This document shows, one piece after another, positions 17,515 to 25,590 of a stretch of DNA of 64,000 nucleotides. The notes beneath the pieces are model-generated. The model saw nothing but the letters and a program-made list of their open reading frames with translations. It did not search any database and had not been told where the DNA came from. The stretch is taken from the NCBI GenBank assembly GCA_035294725.1, contig DATGKK010000145.1, positions 25,636 through 89,635 on the forward strand, given 5' to 3'. Made by a program: the position numbers and the translations under genes. Origin of the DNA: DATGKK01 sp035294725 (GTDB taxonomy: Bacteria; Actinomycetota; Acidimicrobiia; Acidimicrobiales; Bog-793). How positions within the stretch are numbered: position 1 is the stretch's first letter; every line of letters starts with the position of its first letter.

Positions 17515-19344
17515 TCATTGTGTCGATGAGCGCCGCGACAGGTGGCTGCCGAGGTGGAGGGCAATGGTTTGACCGGATCGGTCGACAGCGGAGCAGAAGT
17601 TCGGCGACACGCAAGAGACCGATGTGATGGCTCCACTTGGGTCGACCGCCCTGGGGCGCGACCACGCCCTTCCGTTGTAGGTCAGGACGTGACCGGAACC
17701 GTCGGCTGCGACGCAGGTGCTCGCCGCCGGGACGCAGGAGAGTGCGCTGAGGCCCCTGCCGTTGGAGTCGATGCTCACCGGCGTCGACCATCCCGTCCCC
17801 TTGTCGGTGACCACGTTCCCGGAACCGTCGACCGCGGTGCAGAGGCTCGTTGAGGCGCAGGCAACCGTGAGATCGAAGCTGCCGGGGTCGACACTCACGG
17901 GAGCTGTCCAACGGCTGCCATCGAACGTGACGGCGTGTCCGGATTCGTCCACTGCGACGCAGAAGGTCGCAGACGGGCACGAGACGGAAGTGAGAAAGCC
18001 GTTCGCGTCGACCGCGACCGGCTTCGACCATCGCGACCTGGTATCGGTGAGGGCAGCGCCCTCCCCGTCCACTGCGACGCAGAAGCTCACGGAGGCGCAC
18101 GACACCGAGCTGAGGCCCTGCCCGTGGGGATCGATCAGTACCGGATTCGACCACGCGTGCCCGTCGTAATGGAGCGCATGCCCGGAGTGGTCCACTGCGA
18201 CGCAGAAGCTCAAGGAGGCGCACGACACCGAGCTGAGGCCCTGCCCGTTCGGGTCGATGCTCACCGGCTTCGACCATGCCCTCCCGTTGTAGGTGACCGC
18301 TCGTCCTGCTCCATCCACTGCCACACAGAAGCTGATCGTGTGGCACGAGACCGAGCGAAGTCCCTGGCTCGTCGGGTCGATGCTTGACGGGATACTCCAG
18401 GATGTACCGCTGAGGGTCAGGTAGGCGCCCGCTCCGTCCACGGCCACGCAAGAGCCCACGGCCACGCACGCGACAGAGGTGAGGCCCCGGTTCGGGTCGA
18501 CAGTCGCGCTGGACCACCGTGACCCGCTGTAGGTGAGAGCGTCGCCCTCCCTGTCGACAGCCACGCAGAACGACGACGAAGCACACGAGACCGACGTGAG
18601 CCCGCCACCGTTCGGGTCGACGTTCGCGCCGGACCAGCTTGACCCGTTGAAGGTGAGCGCGTCGCCTGCTCCGTCCACGGCGGCGCAGAAGGTTGTGGAG
18701 GTGCACGAGACGGAAGTCAGGCCCTGCGCCCTCGGCTCGACCCTCACCGGATCGGACCACTCCGACCCCTTGTAAGCGACCGCGTCGCCGGCGAGGTCCA
18801 CGGCGACGCAGAAACCGGGGTTCTCCGTGGCGCACGAGACCGCGTCGAGCGGAGTGGAGTCGATCCTCACCGGGCTCGACCAGCTCGATCCGTCAAACGT
18901 CAGTGCGCGGCCGGCGTCATCGACGGCCACGCAGAAGCTGGTCGAGCCGCACGACACGTCGAACACGGAGCCGCTCGATGCGATCCTCACCGGGCTCGAC
19001 CAGTCCATTCCGTCGAACCTGAGCGCCCTGCCGGAGTCGTCGACCGCCACGCAGAAGCTTGCCGAGGCACAGGAGATCGAGTCGAGGGTGCGTGAAGGAT
19101 CGATCTCCAATGGGCTGCTCCAGCTCAGGCTGGCACCGCTGCTGCCAAACGGGTTCGATCTGGCTCGAGGTGAGTCCTGCCGGTGAGCTTCGTGAGCGGG
19201 CCGGCCGATCTGGATCGATCCGGCGAGGTTGCGGGTCCCACTGCACGCGCCGAGCAACACCGCGCCGACCAGGAACGCCAAGAGCGGTCGCGTCCTCTTC
19301 AAGGGGGCTCGGAGTGGCGGCGGACCGATGTGATGACACGTCAT
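17515..19344 (-). CDS. Secreted lipoprotein with about 12 Cys-pair beta-propeller-like repeats
   Basis: A 609-residue exported protein. The N-terminus has basic residues, a hydrophobic stretch (LLAFLVGAVLLGAC) and a lipobox LLGAC, so it is probably a lipoprotein on the outer face of the membrane. From about residue 95 it consists of about 12.5 repeats of 38-43 residues with the pattern LxSVSCxSxxFCVAVDxxGxAxTxxGxxWSxPVxID. Two cysteines about 7 apart in each repeat probably form a disulphide. The last unit breaks off into an unrelated basic tail, and degenerate repeats continue downstream, so the natural C-terminus was probably longer. ATG 19344 has GGAGAGG 6 nt upstream. Such proteins are common in acidimicrobial genomes; no enzyme motif is visible. 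Confidence 0.75.
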   Translation of the reverse strand: MTCHHIGPPPLRAPLKRTRPLLAFLVGAVLLGACSGTRNLAGSIQIGRPAHEAHRQDSPRARSNPFGSSGASLSWSSPLEIDPSRTLDSISCASASFCVAVDDSGRALRFDGMDWSSPVRIASSGSVFDVSCGSTSFCVAVDDAGRALTFDGSSWSSPVRIDSTPLDAVSCATENPGFCVAVDLAGDAVAYKGSEWSDPVRVEPRAQGLTSVSCTSTTFCAAVDGAGDALTFNGSSWSGANVDPNGGGLTSVSCASSSFCVAVDREGDALTYSGSRWSSATVDPNRGLTSVACVAVGSCVAVDGAGAYLTLSGTSWSIPSSIDPTSQGLRSVSCHTISFCVAVDGAGRAVTYNGRAWSKPVSIDPNGQGLSSVSCASLSFCVAVDHSGHALHYDGHAWSNPVLIDPHGQGLSSVSCASVSFCVAVDGEGAALTDTRSRWSKPVAVDANGFLTSVSCPSATFCVAVDESGHAVTFDGSRWTAPVSVDPGSFDLTVACASTSLCTAVDGSGNVVTDKGTGWSTPVSIDSNGRGLSALSCVPAASTCVAADGSGHVLTYNGRAWSRPRAVDPSGAITSVSCVSPNFCSAVDRSGQTIALHLGSHLSRRSSTQ

Positions 19345-19465
19345 CTGCCGTCCTCTCCGAGGGAGTGCTAGTCGGCAAGCACCGCCGTTGAGTCACCAGT
19401 GTGACGACGATCTCGGCGCGTTTCAACGCGCGCCATTGCGATCGACGTGCCTCGTACTCCGGACT

Positions 19466-20509
19466 TCAGAGCCGGGCAGCCCGGCCGATGGCGTCGAGGA
19501 GACGGTCGACGTCCTCGGCGGTCGTGGCGAACGAGCACATGAAGCGCACCTCGCCCGTGCGGCGGTCCCAGTCGTAGAAGCTGAAGCGCTTCCGCACCTC
19601 GCTCGCGACACTCCTCGGCAGCATGGCGAAGACTCCGTTCGCCTCGGTCGGATGGGTGATGCGGACGCCTGGCACAGTGGCGAGCCCGGAGGCGAGGCGG
19701 TCGGCCATGTCGTTCGCGTGGCGGGCTGCGCGCAGCCAGAGGTCACCCTCGTACAGCGCCGTCAGCTGGGCGGACAAGAAACGCATCTTCGAGGCGAGCT
19801 GACCGTCCATCTTCCGCAGGTACTTCACGCCCGGAGCGCCTGCAGGGTTGACGACGACGACGGCTTCGGCGCATACGCCGCCGTTCTTCGTCGCGCCGAG
19901 CGACACGACGTCCACTCCCACGTCGGTGGTGAGCTCCCGCAGGGATGTCCCGAGGCGCGCGGCGGCGTTCGCGAGGCGAGCGCCGTCGACGTGCACCCGC
20001 ATGCCGAGCTCGTGGGCGTGGTCGGCGAGAGCTCGCAGCTCTGCGGGGCGGTAGACGGTGCCGACCTCGGTTGCCTGCGTGAGCGAGACCGCCGCCGGTT
20101 GCGCGCGGTGCTCGTCGCCGAACCCCCACGCCTCAGTGTCGACGAGCTCCGGTGTGAGCTTGCCATCCGAGGTCGGGATGGTGAGCAGCTTGACGGCTGC
20201 CACCCGCTCCGGTGCGCCTCCCTCATCGGTGGCGATGTGGGCGCCCTCGGCGCAGATGACCCCGCCCCACTTCGGCAGCAACGCCTGCAGTGCGACGACG
20301 TTGGCGCCGGTCCCGTTGAACACGGGGTAGGCCTCACACTGCTCCCCGAAGTGCCGCCGCGCGACCTCGCCGAAGCGAGCCGTCCACTCGTCCTCCCCGT
20401 AGGACACGGCGTACCCGCGGTTCGCCGCAGCCATGGCTGCCAGCACCTCCTCGTGAGCGCCGGCGTAGTTGTCGGAGGCGAAGCGATGATCGACCGACTC
20501 GTCGGCCAT
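19466..20509 (-). CDS. ltaE: Low-specificity L-threonine aldolase
   Basis: A PLP-dependent fold-type I enzyme that splits L-threonine or L-allo-threonine into glycine and acetaldehyde in the cytosol. The 347-residue product opens with the family segment FASDNYAGAHEEVLAAM, has the substrate/PLP block VHVDGARLANAAARLG and the PLP lysine in SLGATKNGG near residue 207, and ends with the small domain. E. coli LtaE is 333 residues. ATG 20509 is the only sensible start, and no clear promoter or ribosome-binding site is visible. It lies 48 bp downstream of the cyclic-nucleotide-binding gene on the same strand, so the two may be co-transcribed. Confidence 0.88.
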   Translation of the reverse strand: MADESVDHRFASDNYAGAHEEVLAAMAAANRGYAVSYGEDEWTARFGEVARRHFGEQCEAYPVFNGTGANVVALQALLPKWGGVICAEGAHIATDEGGAPERVAAVKLLTIPTSDGKLTPELVDTEAWGFGDEHRAQPAAVSLTQATEVGTVYRPAELRALADHAHELGMRVHVDGARLANAAARLGTSLRELTTDVGVDVVSLGATKNGGVCAEAVVVVNPAGAPGVKYLRKMDGQLASKMRFLSAQLTALYEGDLWLRAARHANDMADRLASGLATVPGVRITHPTEANGVFAMLPRSVASEVRKRFSFYDWDRRTGEVRFMCSFATTAEDVDRLLDAIGRAARL

Positions 20510-20557
20510 CGGCGTCAGCAGCGAACTGCTACGGCGTTCTCGGCCGCAGCAGTTGTC

Positions 20558-20983
20558 TCAGCCGGCAGAGCGCGCCTCGGCGTCCCGCACTCGCTGCACC
20601 ATCAGCTCGAGCAGCGCCCACATCGTCTCCGGATGGGACATCGCGAAAGGGCGGAAGACCGGCTGGGTGAGCATGAGACACCTCAGGTCGGTGGCCGCCG
20701 TCACGGTCGCCGAGCGGGGGGAGCGGTCGATCAGCGCCATCTCGCCGAAGTAGTCGCCGGGCTTCAGCGTGCGGACCGGCTTGCCGTTCACCGAGACCGT
20801 GGCCTGACCCTCCGCGATCATCATGAAGATCGTGCCGAAGCCCTCCTGCTCGCTCAGCACCGAGCCGGCAGGGAAGGTCCGGTCGTGCACGTCGCGTGCC
20901 AGTCGGGCGATCTCGCGCTTGGAGAGCATGGCAAACAGCGGCACCTTCGCGAGCACTTCTTCCGCGGTGGACATGCCGGTCAT
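20558..20983 (-). CDS. Single-domain cyclic nucleotide-binding protein
   Basis: A 141-residue protein that is almost entirely one CRP-type cNMP-binding domain. It has the beta-roll start PLFAMLSKREIARLA, the glycine turns at PAGSVLSEQEG, and the phosphate-binding cassette GDYFGEMALIDRSPRSATV near residues 85-100, where the Arg contacts the cyclic phosphate. No helix-turn-helix or catalytic domain follows, so it is not a complete Crp-type regulator. It may sense a nucleotide and act through a partner protein. ATG 20974 (MSTAEEV) is an alternative start. It lies upstream of and close to ltaE. Confidence 0.82.
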   Translation of the reverse strand: MTGMSTAEEVLAKVPLFAMLSKREIARLARDVHDRTFPAGSVLSEQEGFGTIFMMIAEGQATVSVNGKPVRTLKPGDYFGEMALIDRSPRSATVTAATDLRCLMLTQPVFRPFAMSHPETMWALLELMVQRVRDAEARSAG

Positions 20984-21653
20984 CGTACGCGGCAGGACGG
21001 CGAGCAGCTAGGAGGAACGAGCCCGCGCGAGAAGTTCGAACTCGACGGCCGGTACCCGCTCGCGGGTCCGCTCGTGGGCCCCCCTGCCGGTGCCGCTGTG
21101 CGCGCAGCTCAGTGCCGACCGCGTGGCAGAGCACCCCGTCTCAGCGCGACCTCCCCGCCCATTTCGGCAGCCCCGGCTCTCGGGGGGACGTGCGGCCGCG
21201 GCTCGCATGCTGCAGGCCTACCGCGACGTGCGCCTGTCCCCTGGGCGGGTCAGCAGCCGGGGCGCGGTCTGGTCAGGGCAGCAGGCAGGACGTTGCGTGC
21301 ACCCGATCAGGCTGCCAGCCGCCACCGCGAGATCGTCGGGGCAGACTCGCCTCGGCAGTTGCGACCGAGATCGGGCGTACGGGTAGGAAGGGAGGTGTAT
21401 CCGGACAAGAAGGCGGTGGTGAACAGCCGAGCAAACGGAGGAGCGTCTGCTTCTCACTTGAGGTGAGGTCGTCGCCGCCATCACGCGTGCGGAGGCGCGA
21501 TCATCGATTCGCTCTCGCCGTGGGTGGGCCTTTTCGTTGCTGACGGGGCCGGCGCTGTGGCCGGTGGCGTTCTGCGCTAGCGCCGGATCCGGCGGCACCC
21601 TCGCGCCAGGCGGGCCGCTCCGGCGGTCGGCTGAGTGCGAGGAGGCGGCGGCC
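20984..21653. other. Long intergenic region with overlapping palindromes
   Basis: About 670 bp separate the cyclic-nucleotide-binding gene and the patatin gene. The only clear structures are two adjacent perfect palindromes, GCGCTAGCGC at 21574-21583 and GCCGGATCCGGC at 21582-21593, about 75 bp before the patatin start. Short open frames here look unlike proteins. I find no tRNA or recognisable riboswitch. Confidence 0.45.
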
Positions 21654-21659
21654 TAGGCT
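21654..21659 (+). promoter_or_regulatory. -10 hexamer TAGGCT, leaderless
   Basis: TAGGCT ends 6 nt before ATG 21666 of the patatin gene. Confidence 0.5.
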
Positions 21660-21665
21660 CCTGCC

Positions 21666-22553
21666 ATGTCGCGCGCGCTCGTGCTCGGTGGTGGTGGTCC
21701 AGTCGGGATCGGATGGGAGAGCGGGCTCGTCGCGGGCCTTCGCCGGGAGGGGGTCGACCTCGGCGAAGCCGATGCCGTGATCGGCACCTCGGCCGGTTCC
21801 TTCGTCGGGGCGCTCCTCACCTCGGGCCTCGATCCCGGCGAGACGGTCCGTGAGCTCTCCGGCGTCCGTCCCGACCTAACCGCTCCGTCCCGAGACGGCA
21901 CCACGATGGCCGAGCGAATGCAGCGGCTCATGGACGCGATCATGCGGCTCGCCACGAGCGGCATGGACGAGGACGAGGGCCGCCGCGAGATCGGCCGCCT
22001 CGCGCTCGAGGCGCCGGGCATCCCCGAAGAGGCCTTCCTTGCGTTCTTCAGCGTGCTCAGGGGCTTGGAGTGGCCGGACCGCTTCGCCTGCACGGCCGTC
22101 GATGCCGAGAGTGGTCAGTTCGTGGTCTGGCGCAAAGGGGGCGAGGCCGACCTGCAGCACGGGGTGGCGTCGAGCTGTGCCGTGCCGGCGGTCTACTCGC
22201 CGGTCACGATCGGAGGGCGGCGGTATGTCGACGGCGGCATGCGGGACGCCCTCAACGCCGACGTGGCAAGCGGGCACGACCGGGTCCTCCTCGTCTCGGT
22301 GATGGCGCTGGCGCTCCCAGAGGGGATGTCGAACCCGATGTTCGACGCCCTCGTCGGGCGCACGCACGCCGCCATCGACGGCCTGCGGGCAGAGGGGGCG
22401 CAGGTTGCGGTCATCGAGCCGGACGCAGAGCTCCTCGATCTGAGCGGAGGGGGGACGGCGCTCATGGACGCCGGCAGGGCGGAGGCCGCCTACGAAGCCG
22501 GCATGAGGCTCGCAAGCGCGGAGGCTCCACGCATCGCCGAGCTCTGGAATTAG
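21666..22553 (+). CDS. Patatin-like phospholipase
   Basis: A 295-residue patatin-family acyl hydrolase using a Ser-Asp dyad, predicted to release fatty acids from lipids. The oxyanion loop GGGGPVGIG lies at residues 8-16, the nucleophile motif GTSAG at 40-44 (Ser42), and the catalytic Asp in YVDGGMRD near 189. No signal peptide is evident, so it should act at the inner face of the membrane or in the cytosol. It is monocistronic with a leaderless-type start and converges on the aminotransferase gene. A second, diverged paralogue starts at 37411. Confidence 0.85.
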   Translation: MSRALVLGGGGPVGIGWESGLVAGLRREGVDLGEADAVIGTSAGSFVGALLTSGLDPGETVRELSGVRPDLTAPSRDGTTMAERMQRLMDAIMRLATSGMDEDEGRREIGRLALEAPGIPEEAFLAFFSVLRGLEWPDRFACTAVDAESGQFVVWRKGGEADLQHGVASSCAVPAVYSPVTIGGRRYVDGGMRDALNADVASGHDRVLLVSVMALALPEGMSNPMFDALVGRTHAAIDGLRAEGAQVAVIEPDAELLDLSGGGTALMDAGRAEAAYEAGMRLASAEAPRIAELWN

Positions 22554-22581
22554 CGCTCCCGCGGCCGGATGAGGCGGCCGG

Positions 22582-23913
22582 TCAGCCGGTCACTGCCTCG
22601 TCGGTGATGGCGAGCGCCTCGTCGATGACGGCGATGCCCTCGGCGAGCTCGTCCTCGGTGATGCACAGCGGCGGGTTCGTCATGAGCTGGTTCCAGTGTG
22701 CGAAGGCGTAGACGCCGTGGTCGAGCAGGTAGCGGCTGAGCGCCTGCATCTCGGGGCTCGTACCGTTGAACGGAGCCATCGGCTCTCCAGTCGTGCGGTC
22801 CCGCACGAGCTCGAGGCAGCCGAAGAGCCCGATGCTCCGGTGCCAGCCCACCGAGGGGTGCCTCGACGCCAGGCGCTCGTGGTGGGAGCGGAGGACCGCG
22901 CCCATCTTGGCGGCGTGCTCGATGAGGCCGTCCTCCTCGTAGGCCTCGATCGTGGCGAGGGCGGCAGCGCACGCGACAGGGTGGGAGTTGTAGGTGAGGC
23001 CTCCGGCGAAGGGGTGGTCCTCGAAGAACTCGGCGATGTGGGCGCGCATGCCGACGGCGCCGAGCGGCAGGTAGCTCGAGGTGAGCCCCTTCGCGCACGT
23101 GAGCAGGTCAGGCACGATGCCGAAGTGGTCGACGGCGAACCACCGGCCCGTCCGGCCGAAGCCGCTCATCACCTCGTCGGCGATCATCATGATGCCGTGG
23201 CGGTCGCAGAGCTCCCGGACGCCCTGGAGGTAGCCGTCGGGCGGGATGAGGATCCCGTTCGTGCCGGTGACCGGCTCCAGGATGAGCGCGGCAATCGTCG
23301 CCGGGCCTTCGAGCTCGATCGTCTCCTCCAGAGCGGCGAGTGCCACCTCGGCAGAGTCCTGCTGCCTCATCGTCCCGTGGTAGAAGTCGAGCACGTGCAC
23401 GACGCCCGGGATGCCGGGCTCGTTCGGCCAACGGCGTGGCTCCCCGGTGAGGGTGATCGCGCCCGCCGTGGCCCCGTGGTACGAGCGGTAGCGGGCGATC
23501 ACCTTCTGGCGGCCGGTCACGGCACGGGCGATCCGGATCGCGTTCTCGTTCGCCTCCGCCCCGCCGAGGGTGAAGAAGGTCTTCTCGATGTCGCCGGGGA
23601 AGAGCTCGGCGAGCTTGCGCCCGAGGCGGGCGCGAACCTCGGTGGTCATCGTGGCCGAGTTGACGTAGGCGACCTGCTCGGCCTGGCGGCGGATGGCGTC
23701 GACCACCCGGCGATCGCCGTGCCCGAGGTTGACGCTCATGAGCTGGGAGTTGAAGTCCAGGTAGCGCTTGCCGTCGGCGTCGTAGAAGTAGACGCCCTCC
23801 GCGCGGGCGACCGGGATCGGCGCCACCTTGGACTGGATCGCCCAGTCGAAGAGGGTGTAGCGCCGCGACCATTCCACGATCTCGTCGGCGGGCATCGGGC
23901 CTTGGTTCGTCAT
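22582..23913 (-). CDS. Class III PLP aminotransferase (omega-aminotransferase type)
   Basis: A 443-residue fold-type I transaminase acting on a terminal or omega amino group. It has a DAKGKR-type entry (YDADGKRYLDFNSQ), the cofactor block LGGAEANENAIRIAR, the YRSYHGATAGA segment, the IADEVMSGFGRTG aspartate that holds the PLP pyridine nitrogen, and the Schiff-base lysine in CAKGLTSSYLPLG. Subclass signatures point to the beta-alanine/taurine-pyruvate/putrescine group, not to BioA or ArgD, but the donor cannot be fixed. ATG 23913 (MTNQG) is preferred because GATGAT ends 6 nt upstream; an in-frame start 27 nt earlier exists. Confidence 0.85.
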   Translation of the reverse strand: MTNQGPMPADEIVEWSRRYTLFDWAIQSKVAPIPVARAEGVYFYDADGKRYLDFNSQLMSVNLGHGDRRVVDAIRRQAEQVAYVNSATMTTEVRARLGRKLAELFPGDIEKTFFTLGGAEANENAIRIARAVTGRQKVIARYRSYHGATAGAITLTGEPRRWPNEPGIPGVVHVLDFYHGTMRQQDSAEVALAALEETIELEGPATIAALILEPVTGTNGILIPPDGYLQGVRELCDRHGIMMIADEVMSGFGRTGRWFAVDHFGIVPDLLTCAKGLTSSYLPLGAVGMRAHIAEFFEDHPFAGGLTYNSHPVACAAALATIEAYEEDGLIEHAAKMGAVLRSHHERLASRHPSVGWHRSIGLFGCLELVRDRTTGEPMAPFNGTSPEMQALSRYLLDHGVYAFAHWNQLMTNPPLCITEDELAEGIAVIDEALAITDEAVTG

Positions 23914-23919
23914 GGGGCC

Positions 23920-23925
23920 ATCATC
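23920..23925 (-). promoter_or_regulatory. -10-like hexamer GATGAT
   Basis: GATGAT (NANNNT) ends 6 nt before ATG 23913, matching the spacing of the leaderless genes in this window. Confidence 0.3.
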
Positions 23926-24033
23926 GCGTCGGGGCGCCACTCCGGCCCAGTCGACATGGCGCGGAGGACCGGGCCGGAGTTGCGCGGAGCGGCAGATGCC
24001 GGGGGCGCCCGTCTCGCTCTACCTGGCAAGCCG

Positions 24034-24534
24034 CTACTCCCAGGTCGAGAACCGACCGGGATTCTCGAGGAACTCCTCCACGCTCACCGGGGAGACCCAC
24101 TCGAGGTCCCACTCGTGGCCGGACTGGGCGAGCTGGATGAGGGTTCCGCCCGTGCTCTTTGGATGAAGGAACATCTCCTTCCAGTACGGGTTCTCGAGAT
24201 AGACGCCGAACGGCTCGATGCCGGCTGCCCGGACGGCATCGATCGCCTGGTGGATGTCGGGGACCTTGAAGGTGAGGTGGTGCAGGCCGCCGGTGGGATG
24301 CTTGCGGAGGAAGCTCTCCAAGAAGCCCGAGCCGTCGAGCTCCTCGATGAGCTCGATCCGACCACCGCCCGGGTACCGGAGCTGGATCGCGCGAAAGCCG
24401 GTCAGGGGATTGTTGCCGCCTCCGACGAACTGCCCGCCGAGCAGGTCGCGGAAGATCGCGAGCGACCCCTTGATCGAGGGTGTCGCATGGGCTACGTGGT
24501 CGAAGGTGGCGTCGAGTCCGTCGATGTCGAGCAT
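24034..24534 (-). CDS. VOC-superfamily protein (methylmalonyl-CoA epimerase/glyoxalase-like)
   Basis: A 166-residue vicinal-oxygen-chelate protein with two beta-alpha-beta-beta-beta modules. The metal histidines fit FDHVAHA near residue 13 and GGLHHLTFKV near 92, with a glutamate in IELIEEL. The overall arrangement resembles methylmalonyl-CoA epimerase, although the C-terminal half continues with a less conserved tail (EWDLEWVSPVSVEEF). ATG 24534 is chosen over the GTG 6 nt earlier because AAGGAG lies 5 nt upstream of it. Its neighbour across a short divergent gap is the DyP peroxidase. No methylmalonyl-CoA mutase is in the window, so the reaction is open. Confidence 0.72.
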   Translation of the reverse strand: MLDIDGLDATFDHVAHATPSIKGSLAIFRDLLGGQFVGGGNNPLTGFRAIQLRYPGGGRIELIEELDGSGFLESFLRKHPTGGLHHLTFKVPDIHQAIDAVRAAGIEPFGVYLENPYWKEMFLHPKSTGGTLIQLAQSGHEWDLEWVSPVSVEEFLENPGRFSTWE

Positions 24535-24615
24535 CTCCACTCCTTACCACGTGCCGCCTCCCCGCTAGGGTGCTGGGTGCTGGAGGCGGCTCGACCCAGG
24601 TGAGCGAGGTGGACA

Positions 24616-25581
24616 ATGGCTGACGACGCTGGGGCACTGGTGAGCGCGCAGCCGGTCTTGACGCCGCTGACGAGGAGCGCCATCTTCCTCGTCCTCACGA
24701 TCGACGAGGCCGGAGAGGACGCCGTGCGCGACCTGTTGGAAAGCCTCCCTGCACTGCAGCGCACCGTCGGCTTCCGAGTGCCCGAGGGCCGCCTTGCCGT
24801 CGTGGCCGGCATCGGCTCTGTTGCCTGGGATCGCCTCTTCTCTGGGCCCCGTCCGGCCGATCTCCACTCCTTCCAGGAGATCGAGGGCCCCGTGCACCGG
24901 GCCGTGGCGACGCCGGGAGACCTCCTGTTCCACATCCGGGCGGAGGCGATGGACCTCTGCTTCGAGCTGGCGAGCCAGGTCATGGACCGGTTGACGGGGG
25001 CGGCCACCGTGGTCGACGAGGTGCACGGTTTCAAGTACTTCGAGATGCGAGACCTGCTCGGCTTCGTCGACGGGACGGAGAACCCCGCCGGCGTTGCGGC
25101 CGAGGCGGCCGTCACCGTCGGCGACGAGGATCCGTCCTTCGCGGGTTCGAGCTACGTCATGGTGCAGAAATACCTCCACGACCTGGACTCCTGGAACGCA
25201 CTGTCCGTCGAGGAGCAGGAGCGGGCGGTGGGGCGCACGAAGCTGAGCAACGCCGAGCTGCACGACGACCTCAAGCCTCCGAATGCCCACGTCGCCCTCA
25301 CCGTCATCGAGGACGAGCAGGGTGAGCAGCTCCAGATCGTGCGTGCCAACATGCCGTTCGGCACGATCGGGAGCCGCGAGCTCGGCACGTACTTCATCGG
25401 CTACGCCCGCTCGCCGGCCGTCATCGAGCGGATGCTCGAACGAATGTTCCTTGGCGACCCGCCAGCGAGCCACGACCGCATCCTCGACTTCTCCCGGGCG
25501 GTCACCGGCTCGCTGTTCTTCGTGCCGACGGTCGGCTTCCTCGAGCGGCAGCCAGAGCGCCCGACGTACTCTCCGGCGTAA
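24616..25581 (+). CDS. DyP-type heme peroxidase
   Basis: A 321-residue dye-decolorizing peroxidase, a dimeric-ferredoxin-fold heme enzyme that uses H2O2 to oxidise phenolic or porphyrin substrates. The distal GXXDG motif is intact as GFVDGTENP near residue 154 (catalytic Asp). The proximal heme His is probably that in PPNAHVALT, the catalytic Arg lies in QIVRANMPFGT, and the C-terminal block FVPTVGFLE is typical. No Tat or Sec signal is present, so it resembles the cytosolic YfeX-like or encapsulin-cargo class, but no encapsulin gene is in the window. Its stop overlaps the -10 element of the phosphatase gene downstream. Confidence 0.88.
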   Translation: MADDAGALVSAQPVLTPLTRSAIFLVLTIDEAGEDAVRDLLESLPALQRTVGFRVPEGRLAVVAGIGSVAWDRLFSGPRPADLHSFQEIEGPVHRAVATPGDLLFHIRAEAMDLCFELASQVMDRLTGAATVVDEVHGFKYFEMRDLLGFVDGTENPAGVAAEAAVTVGDEDPSFAGSSYVMVQKYLHDLDSWNALSVEEQERAVGRTKLSNAELHDDLKPPNAHVALTVIEDEQGEQLQIVRANMPFGTIGSRELGTYFIGYARSPAVIERMLERMFLGDPPASHDRILDFSRAVTGSLFFVPTVGFLERQPERPTYSPA

Positions 25582-25584
25582 CCT
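25579..25584 (+). promoter_or_regulatory. -10 hexamer TAACCT sharing the DyP stop codon
   Basis: TAACCT ends 6 nt before ATG 25591 and its TAA is the stop codon of the upstream peroxidase, so one trinucleotide may serve both roles. Confidence 0.45.
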
Positions 25585-25590
25585 CGGCCG

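Noticed and set aside
19388..21466. A 692-codon plus-strand frame across ltaE and the cNMP gene
   Set aside because: It is antisense to two recognisable genes, with His/Arg-rich composition typical of shadow frames.
22696..24603. A 635-codon plus-strand frame over the aminotransferase
   Set aside because: Antisense to the class III aminotransferase and the VOC gene; no homology seen.
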